Origin: Methanosalsum natronophilum
GTDB taxonomy: Archaea; Halobacteriota; Methanosarcinia; Methanosarcinales; Methanosarcinaceae
Direction: 5' to 3'
Length of the DNA: 64,000 nucleotides
NCBI RefSeq assembly: GCF_024808815.1
Contig: NZ_JANUCS010000013.1
Span: forward strand, 1 to 64,000
Shown: in pieces, positions 31,928-40,898 of the stretch
How positions within the stretch are numbered: the first letter of the stretch is position 1
Layout: each line of letters opens with the position of its first letter
Made by a program: the position numbers and the translations under genes
Notes under the pieces: model-generated
The model's input: only the letters and a program-made list of their open reading frames with translations
Databases searched by the model: none
Told to the model about the DNA's origin: nothing

Positions 31928-33966
31928 TGCTTCATCACTTCCAGAATCTGCAGGATATCGTTTTCCAGTTTGTTGATATCGCCCTCGATCTCCTGCAGGG
32001 GACGTGGTGGCTGGTACTCATAAAAATACTGGTTGAAATTGATCGTGTATCCGACCTTACCGATCTCTCCGTCCTTCTCATCGGTCACGGATTCATTGAT
32101 CCAGGCATCAGGAACATAAGGTTGCACTTCCCTCTCGAAATACTCCTGAATATCCTCATCCAGCGGTACATTTTCATAATCCCTCAACTGAGTATCGGCC
32201 TCAATCCTGCCTTTATTGTCCCTGCATATCTCGGCATTCTCATCCTGTTCGGACATCACAGTCAGTATAGCCTTTCTTACAGGTGCTTTTATCGGCACTT
32301 TTGCCTTTTTCAGGGCTGCATCGAGGTCTTTGAGAAACTCATCACGACTCATGTATACCTTATCATGATTCATTCCTGCAAGCACATCAATAATTAAGTC
32401 CTGCAACTTCCTGCCTGCAGCCTCTTCCCTCTCCTTCTCTGCAGTATCCTTGCGTTTTTTGCTTGTGGCAAGACTCTGGAAAGCCTTCTGCTCCTTCAAC
32501 TCCTTGATACGTTCCTCGGTGACCTGGCACTTCAGGCGCAGGGGTCGCTCAATTGTGATCTTGCGATAACCAAATGCAGTATTATCAAATATCTGAGAAT
32601 ACTCATTTTCCTCAAACTTGGCATGGAGGCGTGTCAGGGTCTCGATCTGTTCCTGAGAAATCTCATGTCTCTTATCCCCGAGACTCTTCCTCATATTAAC
32701 ATAACATGAAGTCCCGTCGATCAGCTGGACCTTACCCTTCCTACCTTCATTCTTACGATTGGTGCATATCCAGACGTAGGTATTGATTCCCGTATTGTAG
32801 AACAATTGGTCAGGTAATGCCACGATCGCTTCCAACATATCGTTCTCCAGAATCCAGCGTCGAATTTCACTTTCTCCTGAACCCGCATCTCCCGTAAATA
32901 GTGGCGAACCATTCATGACAATACCCATTCTGCCTCCGCCTTCCTCAAGAGGACGCATACTGGAGATCATATGCATCAAAAACAGCATCTGACCGTCACT
33001 TGACCTGGGCAGACCCGCACCGAACCGACCACTGAATCCCTTGTTCGCTTCAGCCTCCACAATCTTCTTATCCTTCTTCCAGTCCTTCCCGAAGGGAGGA
33101 TTGGAAAGCTGGTAGTGGAAGGTCCTATCGGTGTGCTGGTCATTGGATAACGTTGATCCCAGCATAATATTCTCTGAATCCCTGCCATTACCTTTGAGCA
33201 GCAGTTCTGACTTGGCAATCGCATAGGTTTCGGGGTTGACCTCCTGTCCGTACAGGTGCATATCAACATTGGGATTGATCTCCTCATGAACATAATCCTT
33301 GGATACGGTCAGCATTCCTCCAGTACCACATGCAGGATCATATACGGTCCGTACAGGATGATTATGACCGATGATATCCATATCCTGATGGAATAGCAGA
33401 TGAACCATCATGGTGATTACTTCTCGAGGGGTGAAATGTTCTCCAGGATTCTCATTCATGTTCTCATTGAACCGCCTCAGCAATTCCTCGAAAATATATC
33501 CCATATCCATATTGCTGACAGCATCAGGATGCAGGTCCACATTTCCAAACTTCTCCACAAGCATGTATAGCAGATTGTTTTCATCCAGGAAATCGATGTA
33601 ATTGTCAATATTGAATTTGGACAGGATCTCCTTGACATTATCCGAAAATGAATCCATGTATGCCAGGAAATTCTTCTTTATGTTCTTCGGATCATCAAGC
33701 AGTTTTTTCAGGTCATACTGAGAAGTATTGTAGAATCGACAATCTGCTACGTCACACAGGGCACTGTACTTGTCCTTGACCTTCCCTTCCAGTATTTTAT
33801 TTCTCTCAAGTACATCCTCCTTTGTGGGTTCAAGAACACATTCAATCCGTCTGATTACGGTAAAGGGTAAGATTAGGTCCCTGTACTTCCCTGCCTTCAG
33901 GTCGTCCCTAAGAACCTCGTCTGCCACACTCCAAATGAAATTCGCTTTTTCCTGGAAATTGCTCAC
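31924..33966 (-). CDS. hsdM: Type I restriction enzyme, HsdM methyltransferase subunit
   Basis: The 680-residue protein has an N-terminal helical HsdM_N domain (1-140), the SAM-binding motif DPACGTGG (210-217) and the catalytic motif NPPFG (289-293) for N6-adenine methylation. A long C-terminal part has charged helices and a coiled end that contacts HsdS. The start is GTG with GAAAGG upstream. A minus-strand AT box (AAATATATAATAA, about 34 bases upstream) is the likely promoter of the whole hsdMSR operon. No damage is seen. Confidence 0.95.
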   Translation of the reverse strand: MSNFQEKANFIWSVADEVLRDDLKAGKYRDLILPFTVIRRIECVLEPTKEDVLERNKILEGKVKDKYSALCDVADCRFYNTSQYDLKKLLDDPKNIKKNFLAYMDSFSDNVKEILSKFNIDNYIDFLDENNLLYMLVEKFGNVDLHPDAVSNMDMGYIFEELLRRFNENMNENPGEHFTPREVITMMVHLLFHQDMDIIGHNHPVRTVYDPACGTGGMLTVSKDYVHEEINPNVDMHLYGQEVNPETYAIAKSELLLKGNGRDSENIMLGSTLSNDQHTDRTFHYQLSNPPFGKDWKKDKKIVEAEANKGFSGRFGAGLPRSSDGQMLFLMHMISSMRPLEEGGGRMGIVMNGSPLFTGDAGSGESEIRRWILENDMLEAIVALPDQLFYNTGINTYVWICTNRKNEGRKGKVQLIDGTSCYVNMRKSLGDKRHEISQEQIETLTRLHAKFEENEYSQIFDNTAFGYRKITIERPLRLKCQVTEERIKELKEQKAFQSLATSKKRKDTAEKEREEAAGRKLQDLIIDVLAGMNHDKVYMSRDEFLKDLDAALKKAKVPIKAPVRKAILTVMSEQDENAEICRDNKGRIEADTQLRDYENVPLDEDIQEYFEREVQPYVPDAWINESVTDEKDGEIGKVGYTINFNQYFYEYQPPRPLQEIEGDINKLENDILQILEVMKQ

Positions 33967-33993
33967 ATTATCACTGCCTTTCAGTATGCATTT

Positions 33994-34010
33994 GTTTATT
34001 ATATATTTGA
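33994..34010 (-). promoter_or_regulatory. Promoter of the hsdMSR operon
   Basis: On the minus strand AAATATATAATAAAC lies about 30 to 45 bases before the hsdM GTG. It fits an archaeal TATA box with a short leader that contains the GAAAGG ribosome site. Confidence 0.45.
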
Positions 34011-34176
34011 TGATTTTAATCTGTTATTTTTGGCCAATTGAATTTCATGATAAAGATTTGGCACTGCAGATAGACATTGACAATGTTCTGATTGTATTTT
34101 ACGGCTGTGTCACTATTTTGCTGTAAATTTCCATGTTTGATAGTCTATGAAAGGCTCGTAAGCTATACTCTGGTAA

Positions 34177-34551
34177 TATTTGGTAAGCGTTGCAAGAAAA
34201 CTAACTAATGAATTCAACATGATGTTAAACAGGAAGGTAAGTTACAAGAACACCAATAAATCATGGAGTTACATTATATTTTTAAAAGCAAGAGAGCTTA
34301 CACATTACCTTACAGGAAAGAAGGATAACATAGATTTTAACAAACCGTTGTATAAAATTGAAAGAGCTGATTCAGATGCACTTAGACAAAAAATAATTGA
34401 TTTGTCTTACTCTGAATGGAAAGAAATGGGATTCTCTAAAGGTACACTACATTATATGAAACAGAATGTTAAGTCAGGTAAACCCTTTAAACTGAACACT
34501 CATGTTAAAGAAAGATTTGAAATGTGGGAAACTTTGAAGGGTGAAGCATGA
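34177..34551 (+). pseudogene. cas1: Cas1 C-terminal fragment
   Basis: About 124 codons encode the end of a CRISPR integrase Cas1: LTNEFNMMLNRKVSYKN, SWSYIIFLKARELTHYLTG, IDFNKPLYKIERADSDALR and then the end typical of some archaeal Cas1 proteins, FSKGTLHYMKQN with LNTHVKERFEMWE. The N-terminal two thirds, with most catalytic residues, are missing and a TAA lies just upstream. No CRISPR array or other cas gene is visible in the window. An IS5 fragment follows within 60 bases, so IS activity may have removed the rest. Confidence 0.7.
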
Positions 34552-34604
34552 TAATTTAATCTTATGTCTAAGATTCTATTGGATTAGAAAAGCAGTAGTG
34601 ATAA

Positions 34605-35183
34605 AATAAATTAGATGGTGAGCCTATTTCAAAACTCCGGATACACTTTTATTACCATGGTGAAAGAATATATCTTACTGCTATTGATTCAAGTGGATTT
34701 ACAGGTGGACATTGCAGTTACTATTATTCAATGAGGACTGGAAAGAAAAGGAGATCATATCTAAAAACAAGTATAGCAATTGATGTTGAAAAATTTATTG
34801 TTACTGGATTTAAGATCTCAAGTAAACCTGTACACGATACAAAACACGCACAAACATTGCTGAAGCAATGTCATAGACTTCGTCATTCAGAATACTATGT
34901 CCTGGATAAAGGGTATGACTCTGAACAAATTCATGTTCTCATACGAGAGAACATGAATTCAAGTCCTCTTATCCCTGTAAGACAGAGGAAAAGAAAGAAA
35001 ATAAATGGCAAATACCGTAGGAAAATGGTTGAAGAGTTTGATGAGAAACTCTACCATTCGAGAAACCTAGTAGAAACAATGTTCTCAGTTCTGAAAAGAA
35101 AATATGGTGAAGAAATTAAGTCAAGAAAGTACAGAAACCAGGTAAAGGAAGTGAAATGTAAGATGTTAATACATAACATCTAA
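34605..35183 (+). pseudogene. IS5-family transposase, N-terminally truncated
   Basis: An open frame encodes the C-terminal part of an IS5-type DDE transposase. It begins after a stop with ISKLRIHFYYHGERIYLTAI, then has the first Asp region AIDSSGFTGG, the central Asp in YYVLDKGYDSEQ, and the final Glu region in YHSRNLVETMFSVLKRKYG (Y-x2-R-x3-E). The N-terminal domain is missing. A degenerate copy lies at 55015-55240, and an end sequence is at 35218. Confidence 0.8.
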
Positions 35184-35217
35184 AGGTATCGCTCATTTAC
35201 AATTATTATTTACATAA

Positions 35218-35233
35218 GGATTTCTACAGATCC
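35218..35233. mobile_element. IS5 right-end inverted repeat
   Basis: GGATTTCTACAGATCC lies 35 bases past the transposase stop. The solo end at 26326 has the complementary GGCTCTGTAGAAATCC. This fixes the right boundary of the IS5 fragment. Confidence 0.55.
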
Positions 35234-36103
35234 CAAAATTCCAAATTATTTAACTGATGTTTACCAAAAGTATTTATATAAAATCAGAAACAAACTATAT
35301 ATAGTATTAAGCTAAACTGTAACTAAAAGCACAGGCTTGGTAATGTTTTACCGCACCCCGCCCGAGGCTTATCTATTTTTCAGTTCAGAGCCCATATTTC
35401 GTTGATACATGACTATTGGACCTCCTAGATAATAACTTTATGTTTTGGAACTGTCTGTGTTTTAGAAGCCTGTTTGTGTAATTGCTAACTCTACTTTAAG
35501 CAAGGGATTTTATTTACCGTCTGACCTGCAATGTTTTGATGTCTATAAAAAGCATATTATTGGCTGTAATAATCAATAGTAGACCTGGATAACTCAATGA
35601 TTGCAAGGGCAGCTCACCCCCTCAAAAATATTTGAACTTTTTTATTGTGGAAGTTACTGTTTAGTAGATATGCGCAAAATCTCTAGGGTGCACTATGTTA
35701 AAAATTTTTTAAAAACTCCATCAAACTACACATGGGGTCAGTACGCGATATATGCACATTCGATCATTGGTAGACACATTACCACAAGGCTCTCTACCTA
35801 AAAGCGTTAGTTGAATTAAGACGCCGATACGACCTATTGCGCAGGTTTTTTAAGACCATATGAGCCGCTGAGAGGTCCGTAGAGACGATTCTATTAAAAA
35901 CATAGCCAAATACCTGTTTGCCATTAAGTCCTCTCACAGCTCCTCCAGCTAACTCAAAACCTACTTCAATGGGTAATGCGCTCCGTTTCATGAATGCATA
36001 AATCCGGCTGAAATAATGTTAGCCTATTAGAATTATCTACAGGTATAGGTGGTGAAATATGATATTATGTATTAAATTCTAAATGCACAAATGGATTTCA
36101 ATA
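35234..36103. other. Region without clear genes (fragments only)
   Basis: No complete gene is seen. A minus-strand frame at 35794-35991 (ALPIEVGFELAGGAVRGLNG, then TDLSAAHMVLKNLRN) and an opposite frame near 35800 (ELRRRYDLLRRFFKT) could be IS or gene debris; I cannot name either. The part at 35340-35640 has GC-rich islands (CCGCACCCCGCCCGAGG) that do not fold convincingly. Confidence 0.45.
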
Positions 36104-36235
36104 AACCCAGTTCTCATGGGCCAGTGGCATGTTATTCAATTCATCCCTGTACAATCTCCAATGAGGCATGTATCTATCCATCAGATCCCTGAAATGGTCA
36201 TTGTGCTTTCTCTCGAGTAAATGCACCATTTTTCA
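36104..36235 (-). pseudogene. YgjP-like (DUF45) metallopeptidase C-terminal relic
   Basis: The minus-strand frame reads MVHLLERKHNDHFRDLMDRY then MPHWRLYRDELNNMP. The pattern H-L-x-E-R-x-H and the following helix match the end of YgjP-like metal-dependent peptidases often found next to type I restriction genes. The HExxH-type first half is absent and a stop precedes it. It is likely a leftover of an hsd-associated gene. Confidence 0.55.
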
Positions 36236-36441
36236 TGGACAAGGATATATTCCAGGCAGTGAGGTGACTTTTTGAGGGTTCAGGGACGAATGGTAACTTA
36301 AAATATCAAAACTCTACTCTAAGATTTTCACATTGTGATGCTTTGATGATTTCATACCTGAACATCCGCTTTTGCACACTTCCCTAATGAAGTAATTAGA
36401 GCCGCACTTCTATTTAAGCTCAAGAGGTTTCTAAATAACCC

Positions 36442-36774
36442 TTAATGGGTATAATCGATTAATCGTATTGAATCACCGTTGTTCTTTTTAATCGCTGTTA
36501 TCATCTGTTCTGAATGAGGGCATGCAAAACCAGTAGGATTTCCTCGCGTTATACATGAAGCAAGAACTATTATGTCCGCCCCTCGTCTAACCATTTCAGC
36601 AGCCCGCTGAATTGCTTTTTTACCAGGACAACCACCACATGAAATAACACCGATCACTTCAATCTCATCCTCGACACCCTCAAATGCAAGTTTTTTCTCC
36701 TTCATTACTTTAAAATCCGTTGTCGCAGGACATATGTCCTCTGTTTGCATACATCTTATCAATCCTACTTTCAT
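36442..36774 (-). CDS. CGGC-domain protein
   Basis: The 110-residue protein begins MKVGLIRCMQTEDICPATT and has the hallmark SCGGCPGKKAIQRAAEMVRR, then ASCITRGNPTGFACPHSEQM. This is the CGGC-domain family (putative metal-binding, common in methanogens and anaerobes), with the Cys residues probably holding a metal or cluster. The ATG overlaps the end of an IS200 tnpA fragment as ATGA, so the insertion occurred just in front of the gene, but a GAGGCGG ribosome site remains. Function is unknown. Confidence 0.85.
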   Translation of the reverse strand: MKVGLIRCMQTEDICPATTDFKVMKEKKLAFEGVEDEIEVIGVISCGGCPGKKAIQRAAEMVRRGADIIVLASCITRGNPTGFACPHSEQMITAIKKNNGDSIRLIDYTH

Positions 36775-36908
36775 GATTCCGCCTCTTTTCTATCTCCAAA
36801 TATATTTTCTTCAAGTAAAACATTAAGTCTATATTTAGGACACCATATTAGGTGAAAACCAATATTATACACTGTTGTATTGCTATGTTTCCATCGTTGG
36901 GTTGCCAT
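36771..36908 (-). pseudogene. tnpA: IS200/IS605 TnpA N-terminal fragment
   Basis: A 45-codon frame reads MATQRWKHSNTTVYNIGFHL then IWCPKYRLNVLLEEN, the start of IS200/IS605 Y1 transposases. It stops in GAATCATGA, which gives the ATG of the CGGC gene. The HUH and Tyr motifs are missing, so it is dead. Confidence 0.8.
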
Positions 36909-36957
36909 AATAATGTATTATATTTCTGACAAATATATAATTTATGGTTAACTAATA

Positions 36958-36993
36958 GGTGGGGTACGATTCACCCCACCACTAAAGTAGTGG
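36958..36993. mobile_element. IS200/IS605 left-end hairpins
   Basis: GGTGGGGT and ACCCCACC form an 8-bp stem with a 7-base loop (36958-36980), followed by CCACTA-AAG-TAGTGG (36979-36993). These lie just before the tnpA fragment and fit the subterminal stems recognised by TnpA. Confidence 0.6.
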
Positions 36994-37169
36994 GCTTTCT
37001 CTACCCCTACACTCCGTTAATCGTAAAACTGAAATACCCGTCATGTCTAGCTGTTTCATATTTCAACGAAAACCTTTGCAAGGGATTCACCCTTAAAATG
37101 GATAGAGAATTGGTATAGGTATACAAAGGGCACGGTATACACTTTTATTCCTTTACTTCTCAGTTTTTC
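36994..37169. other. Spacer between IS200 end and pilin-like chimera
   Basis: No gene is seen. It has CCCCTACACTCCG, which could be the outer IS200 end, and then AT-rich sequence. Confidence 0.4.
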
Positions 37170-37694
37170 CTAAATCGATGCGATGACTTCCATTGCGAAT
37201 TCAGGTGATGATTTGCTGGAAGACAGATGAGCAAAGGAATGTAGTACAATTTTTTCCTTGGTCACTTTATTGAGATACCATTTGATGTTTCCCACTGGAC
37301 TTTTAACGATTTTGTTTTGTCTCTCTTCATCCTGAGACTCAGCATGAATGAAAACAACGGCAGTATTCTCTATCCTTTCTTCGATTTCGACATCTTCCAC
37401 GCTTTCAATTGTCTTGCTGGAAGCACCAACAGAAAACAGAGTATTTGAGGGGTAATCAAAAGATTCAACACCATTCACTATAACCTTAACATCATTGCTG
37501 TTAAGGTTTATCAGATATCCACCCAGATTCTGGACTCGAATAATATCGCCAGATGCCATTGTTTCAATTGTTGTTTTGATGATCACATTTGGTGATGGTG
37601 ATTGTGGAGATATATCAAACACAACTAGAACAATTATACCTGCACCTACAACTGTAAAAAATACCAAAACCAGTGCTGAAATAAAGCTTAACAC
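37170..37694 (-). pseudogene. Chimera: pilin-like module joined to part of a ThrRS editing domain
   Basis: The 174-codon frame has residues 5-90 almost identical to the pilin-like part of the protein at 18900-19802 (ALVLVFFTVVGAGIIVLVVF; VKVIVNGVESFDYPSNTLFS). From residue 97 the sequence becomes VEIEERIENTAVVFIHAES, then a segment ending HSFAHLSSSKSSPEFAMEVI. The last part matches the archaeal threonyl-tRNA synthetase editing domain (motif Y/F-A-H-L-S-S), but its first half is missing. The basic pilin N-terminus is also absent. It is probably a recombination product, although it is an open frame. Confidence 0.65.
37424..37678 (-). repeat. Pilin-module duplication, copy 2
   Basis: About 255 bp here correspond to 19475-19729, with high identity by eye and the same orientation. 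Both ends diverge abruptly (GCACTGG on one side, TCTGTTGGTG on the other). The module carries the hydrophobic segment and small beta domain and is attached to different C-terminal domains at the two sites. Confidence 0.85.
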
Positions 37695-38182
37695 CTTTAG
37701 GAGTTAGCTTGAATTTTTGGGTTTGAAAATAGATTACTCGGTTGCTTTGAAATGAAACTCAGTAATATTTTGTTAGATTAGAGTTCCTTATATATTATCA
37801 AAAACTATGATAGAGAAGTGTTGCTGAAAACTTGATGTCAATTACCGTAAGAGACTTATTTGCTAGAAAGTCATTTACCTTTTCCTCTAATCTTTTTTCA
37901 GTCCAGCTAATTATATTTTTTACTTTTATGGTACATCACTTACGTAACAATCTTTCAAAACTTGTTTATACATTTTAATATATAAAAATAGTATGAGAAT
38001 AGTGGAATGTACCACAATTCTCTAAATGAGCAGATTGGGTAGGGGTAAGAAGGCATTCAGTTTACAGCATTCAATTACAAAAAAAAAGGTTCATGCCATT
38101 AATTGTAGTTGAATGCTGTGAACCTTGTCTTTATGGTTATTTTTTAGTTTTGATTTACTACAGAACTGTCGTACAGATACGT
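37695..38182. other. Intergenic region with gene relic and hairpin
   Basis: A minus-strand frame at about 37798-37940 (ISWTEKRLEEKVNDFLANKS, then LTVIDIKFSATLLYHSF) resembles a small archaeal protein but has no start codon. The hairpin at 38064-38119 lies in the right part. No intact gene is seen. Confidence 0.4.
38064..38119. terminator. Hairpin at the 3' end of the membrane-protein gene
   Basis: ACAGCATTCAATTACAA and TTGTAGTTGAATGCTGT pair at 16 of 17 positions around a 22-base loop with an A9 run. It lies 64 bases past the stop of the gene at 38183 and may end that transcript. Confidence 0.45.
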
Positions 38183-39184
38183 TTACCACATTGAGGGAGA
38201 ATAATCAAATTCAAACTCATCTACTGATTTCGAAGGTAAACCCATGTTAGTGAGCATTTCTCTGAAAACTTCACGATATTCCTCTTCTGAAATTATTTCT
38301 CCTTTACTAGCTCTTATCCTAAGATCCATGCCACCCAGTTGATCCAGCTTAACAGTGTATCTAGCACCATTAACCACGTGATTGATCTCGTTATTGGGAA
38401 CTATAAAGTTCATTTTACCTATGATTTCATCATTTAAGTAAAAGGATTGTGTTGCAAATCCTTCGCCGTGTGTTAGAGAAATAGCTGATTCAGTGCTTCT
38501 CTCGCTTAGATCATCATATATTGACTGGGGATATACAGGCATATTTATGTTTATCTTTGGCTCATTATCTTTCTGAATATTATCTTTTAGATTTCCTAAA
38601 TGATTTTCAGCGGTCTGACTATCAATTTCATAGATGTACTTAAATCTATCAACAATCCAGCTGTTATTTGGCAGATGCTCTTCCCTAAATGGGGAAAAAT
38701 AAGGGTCTGGACGACTATAATTAAAAAACATCACGGAGGTTTTAGATTCATCAAAAAACCTTATTTCCATAATTGAATCATTGGTATAATAATATGTAAC
38801 GTAATTTAGAAGATATTCATCGCCAAATTGTTCTTTAGCTTCCAAAATCTCAGGAGAATACAATCCTGTTGCATCCCGAACCTTCACATTTACAAAATAG
38901 GGACCTTCAACCTGGTAACCTGCATTCTCTGCTCTTAGAAGAATCTGATCATAGTCAATATCACCCAGGTTTAGTCCACTGGTTGAATAATATGATGCAT
39001 GGTCATATGTAATCAAGATTAAAGCAAATGAGCCATAAACAAGAGCAAGAATAACTATTATCAGTATAAGATTCAGTATAGATTTCTTAAAAGTCCTATA
39101 ATTCTTTTTTTTCCATATCATTACTGACAGTACAATAAAAATAAGGCCCAGAATCACCGAAATAATCTCAAATATACCTATCAT
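38183..39184 (-). CDS. Membrane-anchored protein of unknown function
   Basis: The 333-residue protein has two hydrophobic segments near the N-terminus (IGIFEIISVILGLIFIVLSV and about residues 36-60, ILNLILIIVILALVYGSFAL) and a large polar domain outside or inside the membrane (SGLNLGDIDYDQILLRAENA, PYFVNVKVRDATGLYSPE). I recognise no family. The C-terminus has EEEYREVFREMLTNMGLP. It stands alone with a hairpin after it. Confidence 0.75.
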   Translation of the reverse strand: MIGIFEIISVILGLIFIVLSVMIWKKKNYRTFKKSILNLILIIVILALVYGSFALILITYDHASYYSTSGLNLGDIDYDQILLRAENAGYQVEGPYFVNVKVRDATGLYSPEILEAKEQFGDEYLLNYVTYYYTNDSIMEIRFFDESKTSVMFFNYSRPDPYFSPFREEHLPNNSWIVDRFKYIYEIDSQTAENHLGNLKDNIQKDNEPKININMPVYPQSIYDDLSERSTESAISLTHGEGFATQSFYLNDEIIGKMNFIVPNNEINHVVNGARYTVKLDQLGGMDLRIRASKGEIISEEEYREVFREMLTNMGLPSKSVDEFEFDYSPSMW

Positions 39185-39656
39185 AAAATCATCCTATCTC
39201 CTAAGCTTGAGATGAACTACGATATTAAATAAATATTTATTATAATTATTTATACAAACTTAGTAATATGTGGTGTCATGAGATACAGTAACATGAATTG
39301 TGGAGTGCTCTACTTCTTGCATTTGAGTTAATCTTACTATGACATGCTTTGAGGGTAACTTCAGGGTGTGAAGTTCATGGGACAATATGGAATGTCTGAA
39401 AACCTAATTCAACTAAAAAAGCAGGAGTCCCATTTCCGTAAGGGAGGAGTAGTTAACTCAAACATTTTATTGAGGGGATAAAAATAATAATCAGTAATGA
39501 AATGTATAGAGGTTCAACATTTGCCTTAGTCAGAAATGATGGAAATCTATGAATGCGGATACTCTAATCTAAGGCCAAAAAAGGTTATAATCAGGACTGC
39601 TAACAAGTTAATCAATTTCTCTAATATATTTTAGCTAAAAAATACTATAGAGATAA
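39185..39656. other. Intergenic region, possible IS end
   Basis: No gene is seen. GAGTCCCATTTCCGTAAGGG with following GAGGAGTAG near 39424-39452 looks like a right end of an IS200/IS605 element (small stem then GAGGAGTAG), with no transposase attached. The promoter of the gene at 38183 lies near 39230 (AT-rich ATAATTATTTAT). Confidence 0.4.
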
Positions 39657-40283
39657 TCACATTGCTGAATAGATATTCCATATTCCGGTTGATATCATAT
39701 CAACTGCAATAGCAGCCAGAAACAGTCCCAACATTCTAATTATTACTGCCATACCCGTATATCCGATCCAACGGTGAATTCTTCTGGAAAATAGTAATGT
39801 AAGCAAGGCAATTGCAAATGTAAGAGCAATGGCAAGAAACAACAGAATCCTGTAAAATACGTCGGTATCTCCTGACAGTACAATGACAGTTGTAATTGTG
39901 CCAGGCCCTACCAGCATAGGCATTGCAATGGGAAATATCCATATATCTTCACGAGTGTGAGCAACATCAACCTCTTTTTCGGTGACGCTCTCTCTTGAGA
40001 TTTTTGCCTGTATCATATCAAAAGCAATGGTGAAAAGGAGTATTCCACCTGCAACCCTTAGTGAGTCGACACTGATTCCAAACAGATTCAGTATGGTCTC
40101 ACCTGATATGACAAAGAAGGTTGCAATAAAAAAAGCAAGTATGACTGCCTGCTTAGCTATCCTGTTTTTCTGTGAAACTGTCATATCATTGGTAAGAGAT
40201 ATGAAAATCACAACAGCTCCGATTGGACTGACAATTACAAACAGTGAAACAAAAGAAAATATGAAGAATGCAATTGGGTCCAT
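39657..40283 (-). CDS. MarC-family membrane protein
   Basis: The 208-residue protein has six hydrophobic segments and the MarC/UPF0056 pattern: FFIFSFVSLFVIVSPIGAVV (Asp-Pro region shifted), RIAKQAVILAFFIATFFVIS, LRVAGGILLFTIAFDMIQAK, then FPIAMPMLVGPGTITTVIVL, and a C-terminal TM with IIRMLGLFLAAIAVDMI. The pair of inverted helix groups is characteristic. Its transport role is not established. It is a single gene with free DNA on both sides. Confidence 0.9.
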   Translation of the reverse strand: MDPIAFFIFSFVSLFVIVSPIGAVVIFISLTNDMTVSQKNRIAKQAVILAFFIATFFVISGETILNLFGISVDSLRVAGGILLFTIAFDMIQAKISRESVTEKEVDVAHTREDIWIFPIAMPMLVGPGTITTVIVLSGDTDVFYRILLFLAIALTFAIALLTLLFSRRIHRWIGYTGMAVIIRMLGLFLAAIAVDMISTGIWNIYSAM

Positions 40284-40898
40284 AGAATATTCCTATTTTC
40301 TTTATTACTATTAAAGTATCACTTATTTGTTTCATGGGTCAGGCTGGCAAAGTCCATCTTTTCAGATTGAAAACACAACTGTACCTTTCTACAGAAGAAT
40401 TTGTTTTCTATGACACTTCAGCTGAAAATAACCTTTCAATTGAACATTTCGAGAATAAATAGTATACCATCAATGCTTTTTTTTTACCTATCACTGCCTT
40501 TTTTGGAACTATTAAGACATTTATGAAAGAAGTATTTGAGTAAATATAGTTATATTTTTGTTAGGAACTAGGGGTAGTGATATGAACTCTTCACAATAGA
40601 GAGATAGTGAAGCACCTATTTTTATAATCAGGCGAGCAATAATCCACATTTTTGAATGTACTAACTAGATTTGGATTAACTCACAATTGTCTTTTTTATC
40701 ATCTACAGCTGCAGCTTTTTAGAATCAAATCTAATAAGATTGAATAATTTAATTTTTAGGTTGCTCAAGGAATTAGACAGACACGTTAGTATCTGGTTAC
40801 CGGATTTTAATTTCGGATTGTATTTTATAAACTGGCAGCCAAATTAGATTATAGATTTTAAATTAAATTTTGAAAAATATACTTAAGGGGTTGGGGAC
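40284..40898. other. Intergenic region upstream of the DUF11 surface protein
   Basis: No gene is seen. It is AT-rich with several poly-T runs. A TATA-type box (TTTTAAATTAAATTTT, near 40855-40872) lies about 30 bases before the 40899 start, and AGCTGCAGCT near 40708 is a short palindrome. Confidence 0.5.

Noticed and set aside
35794-35991. 65-codon minus-strand frame as a real gene
   Set aside because: No ribosome site or family; opposite-strand frames in the same stretch also look like fragments, so it is treated as debris.
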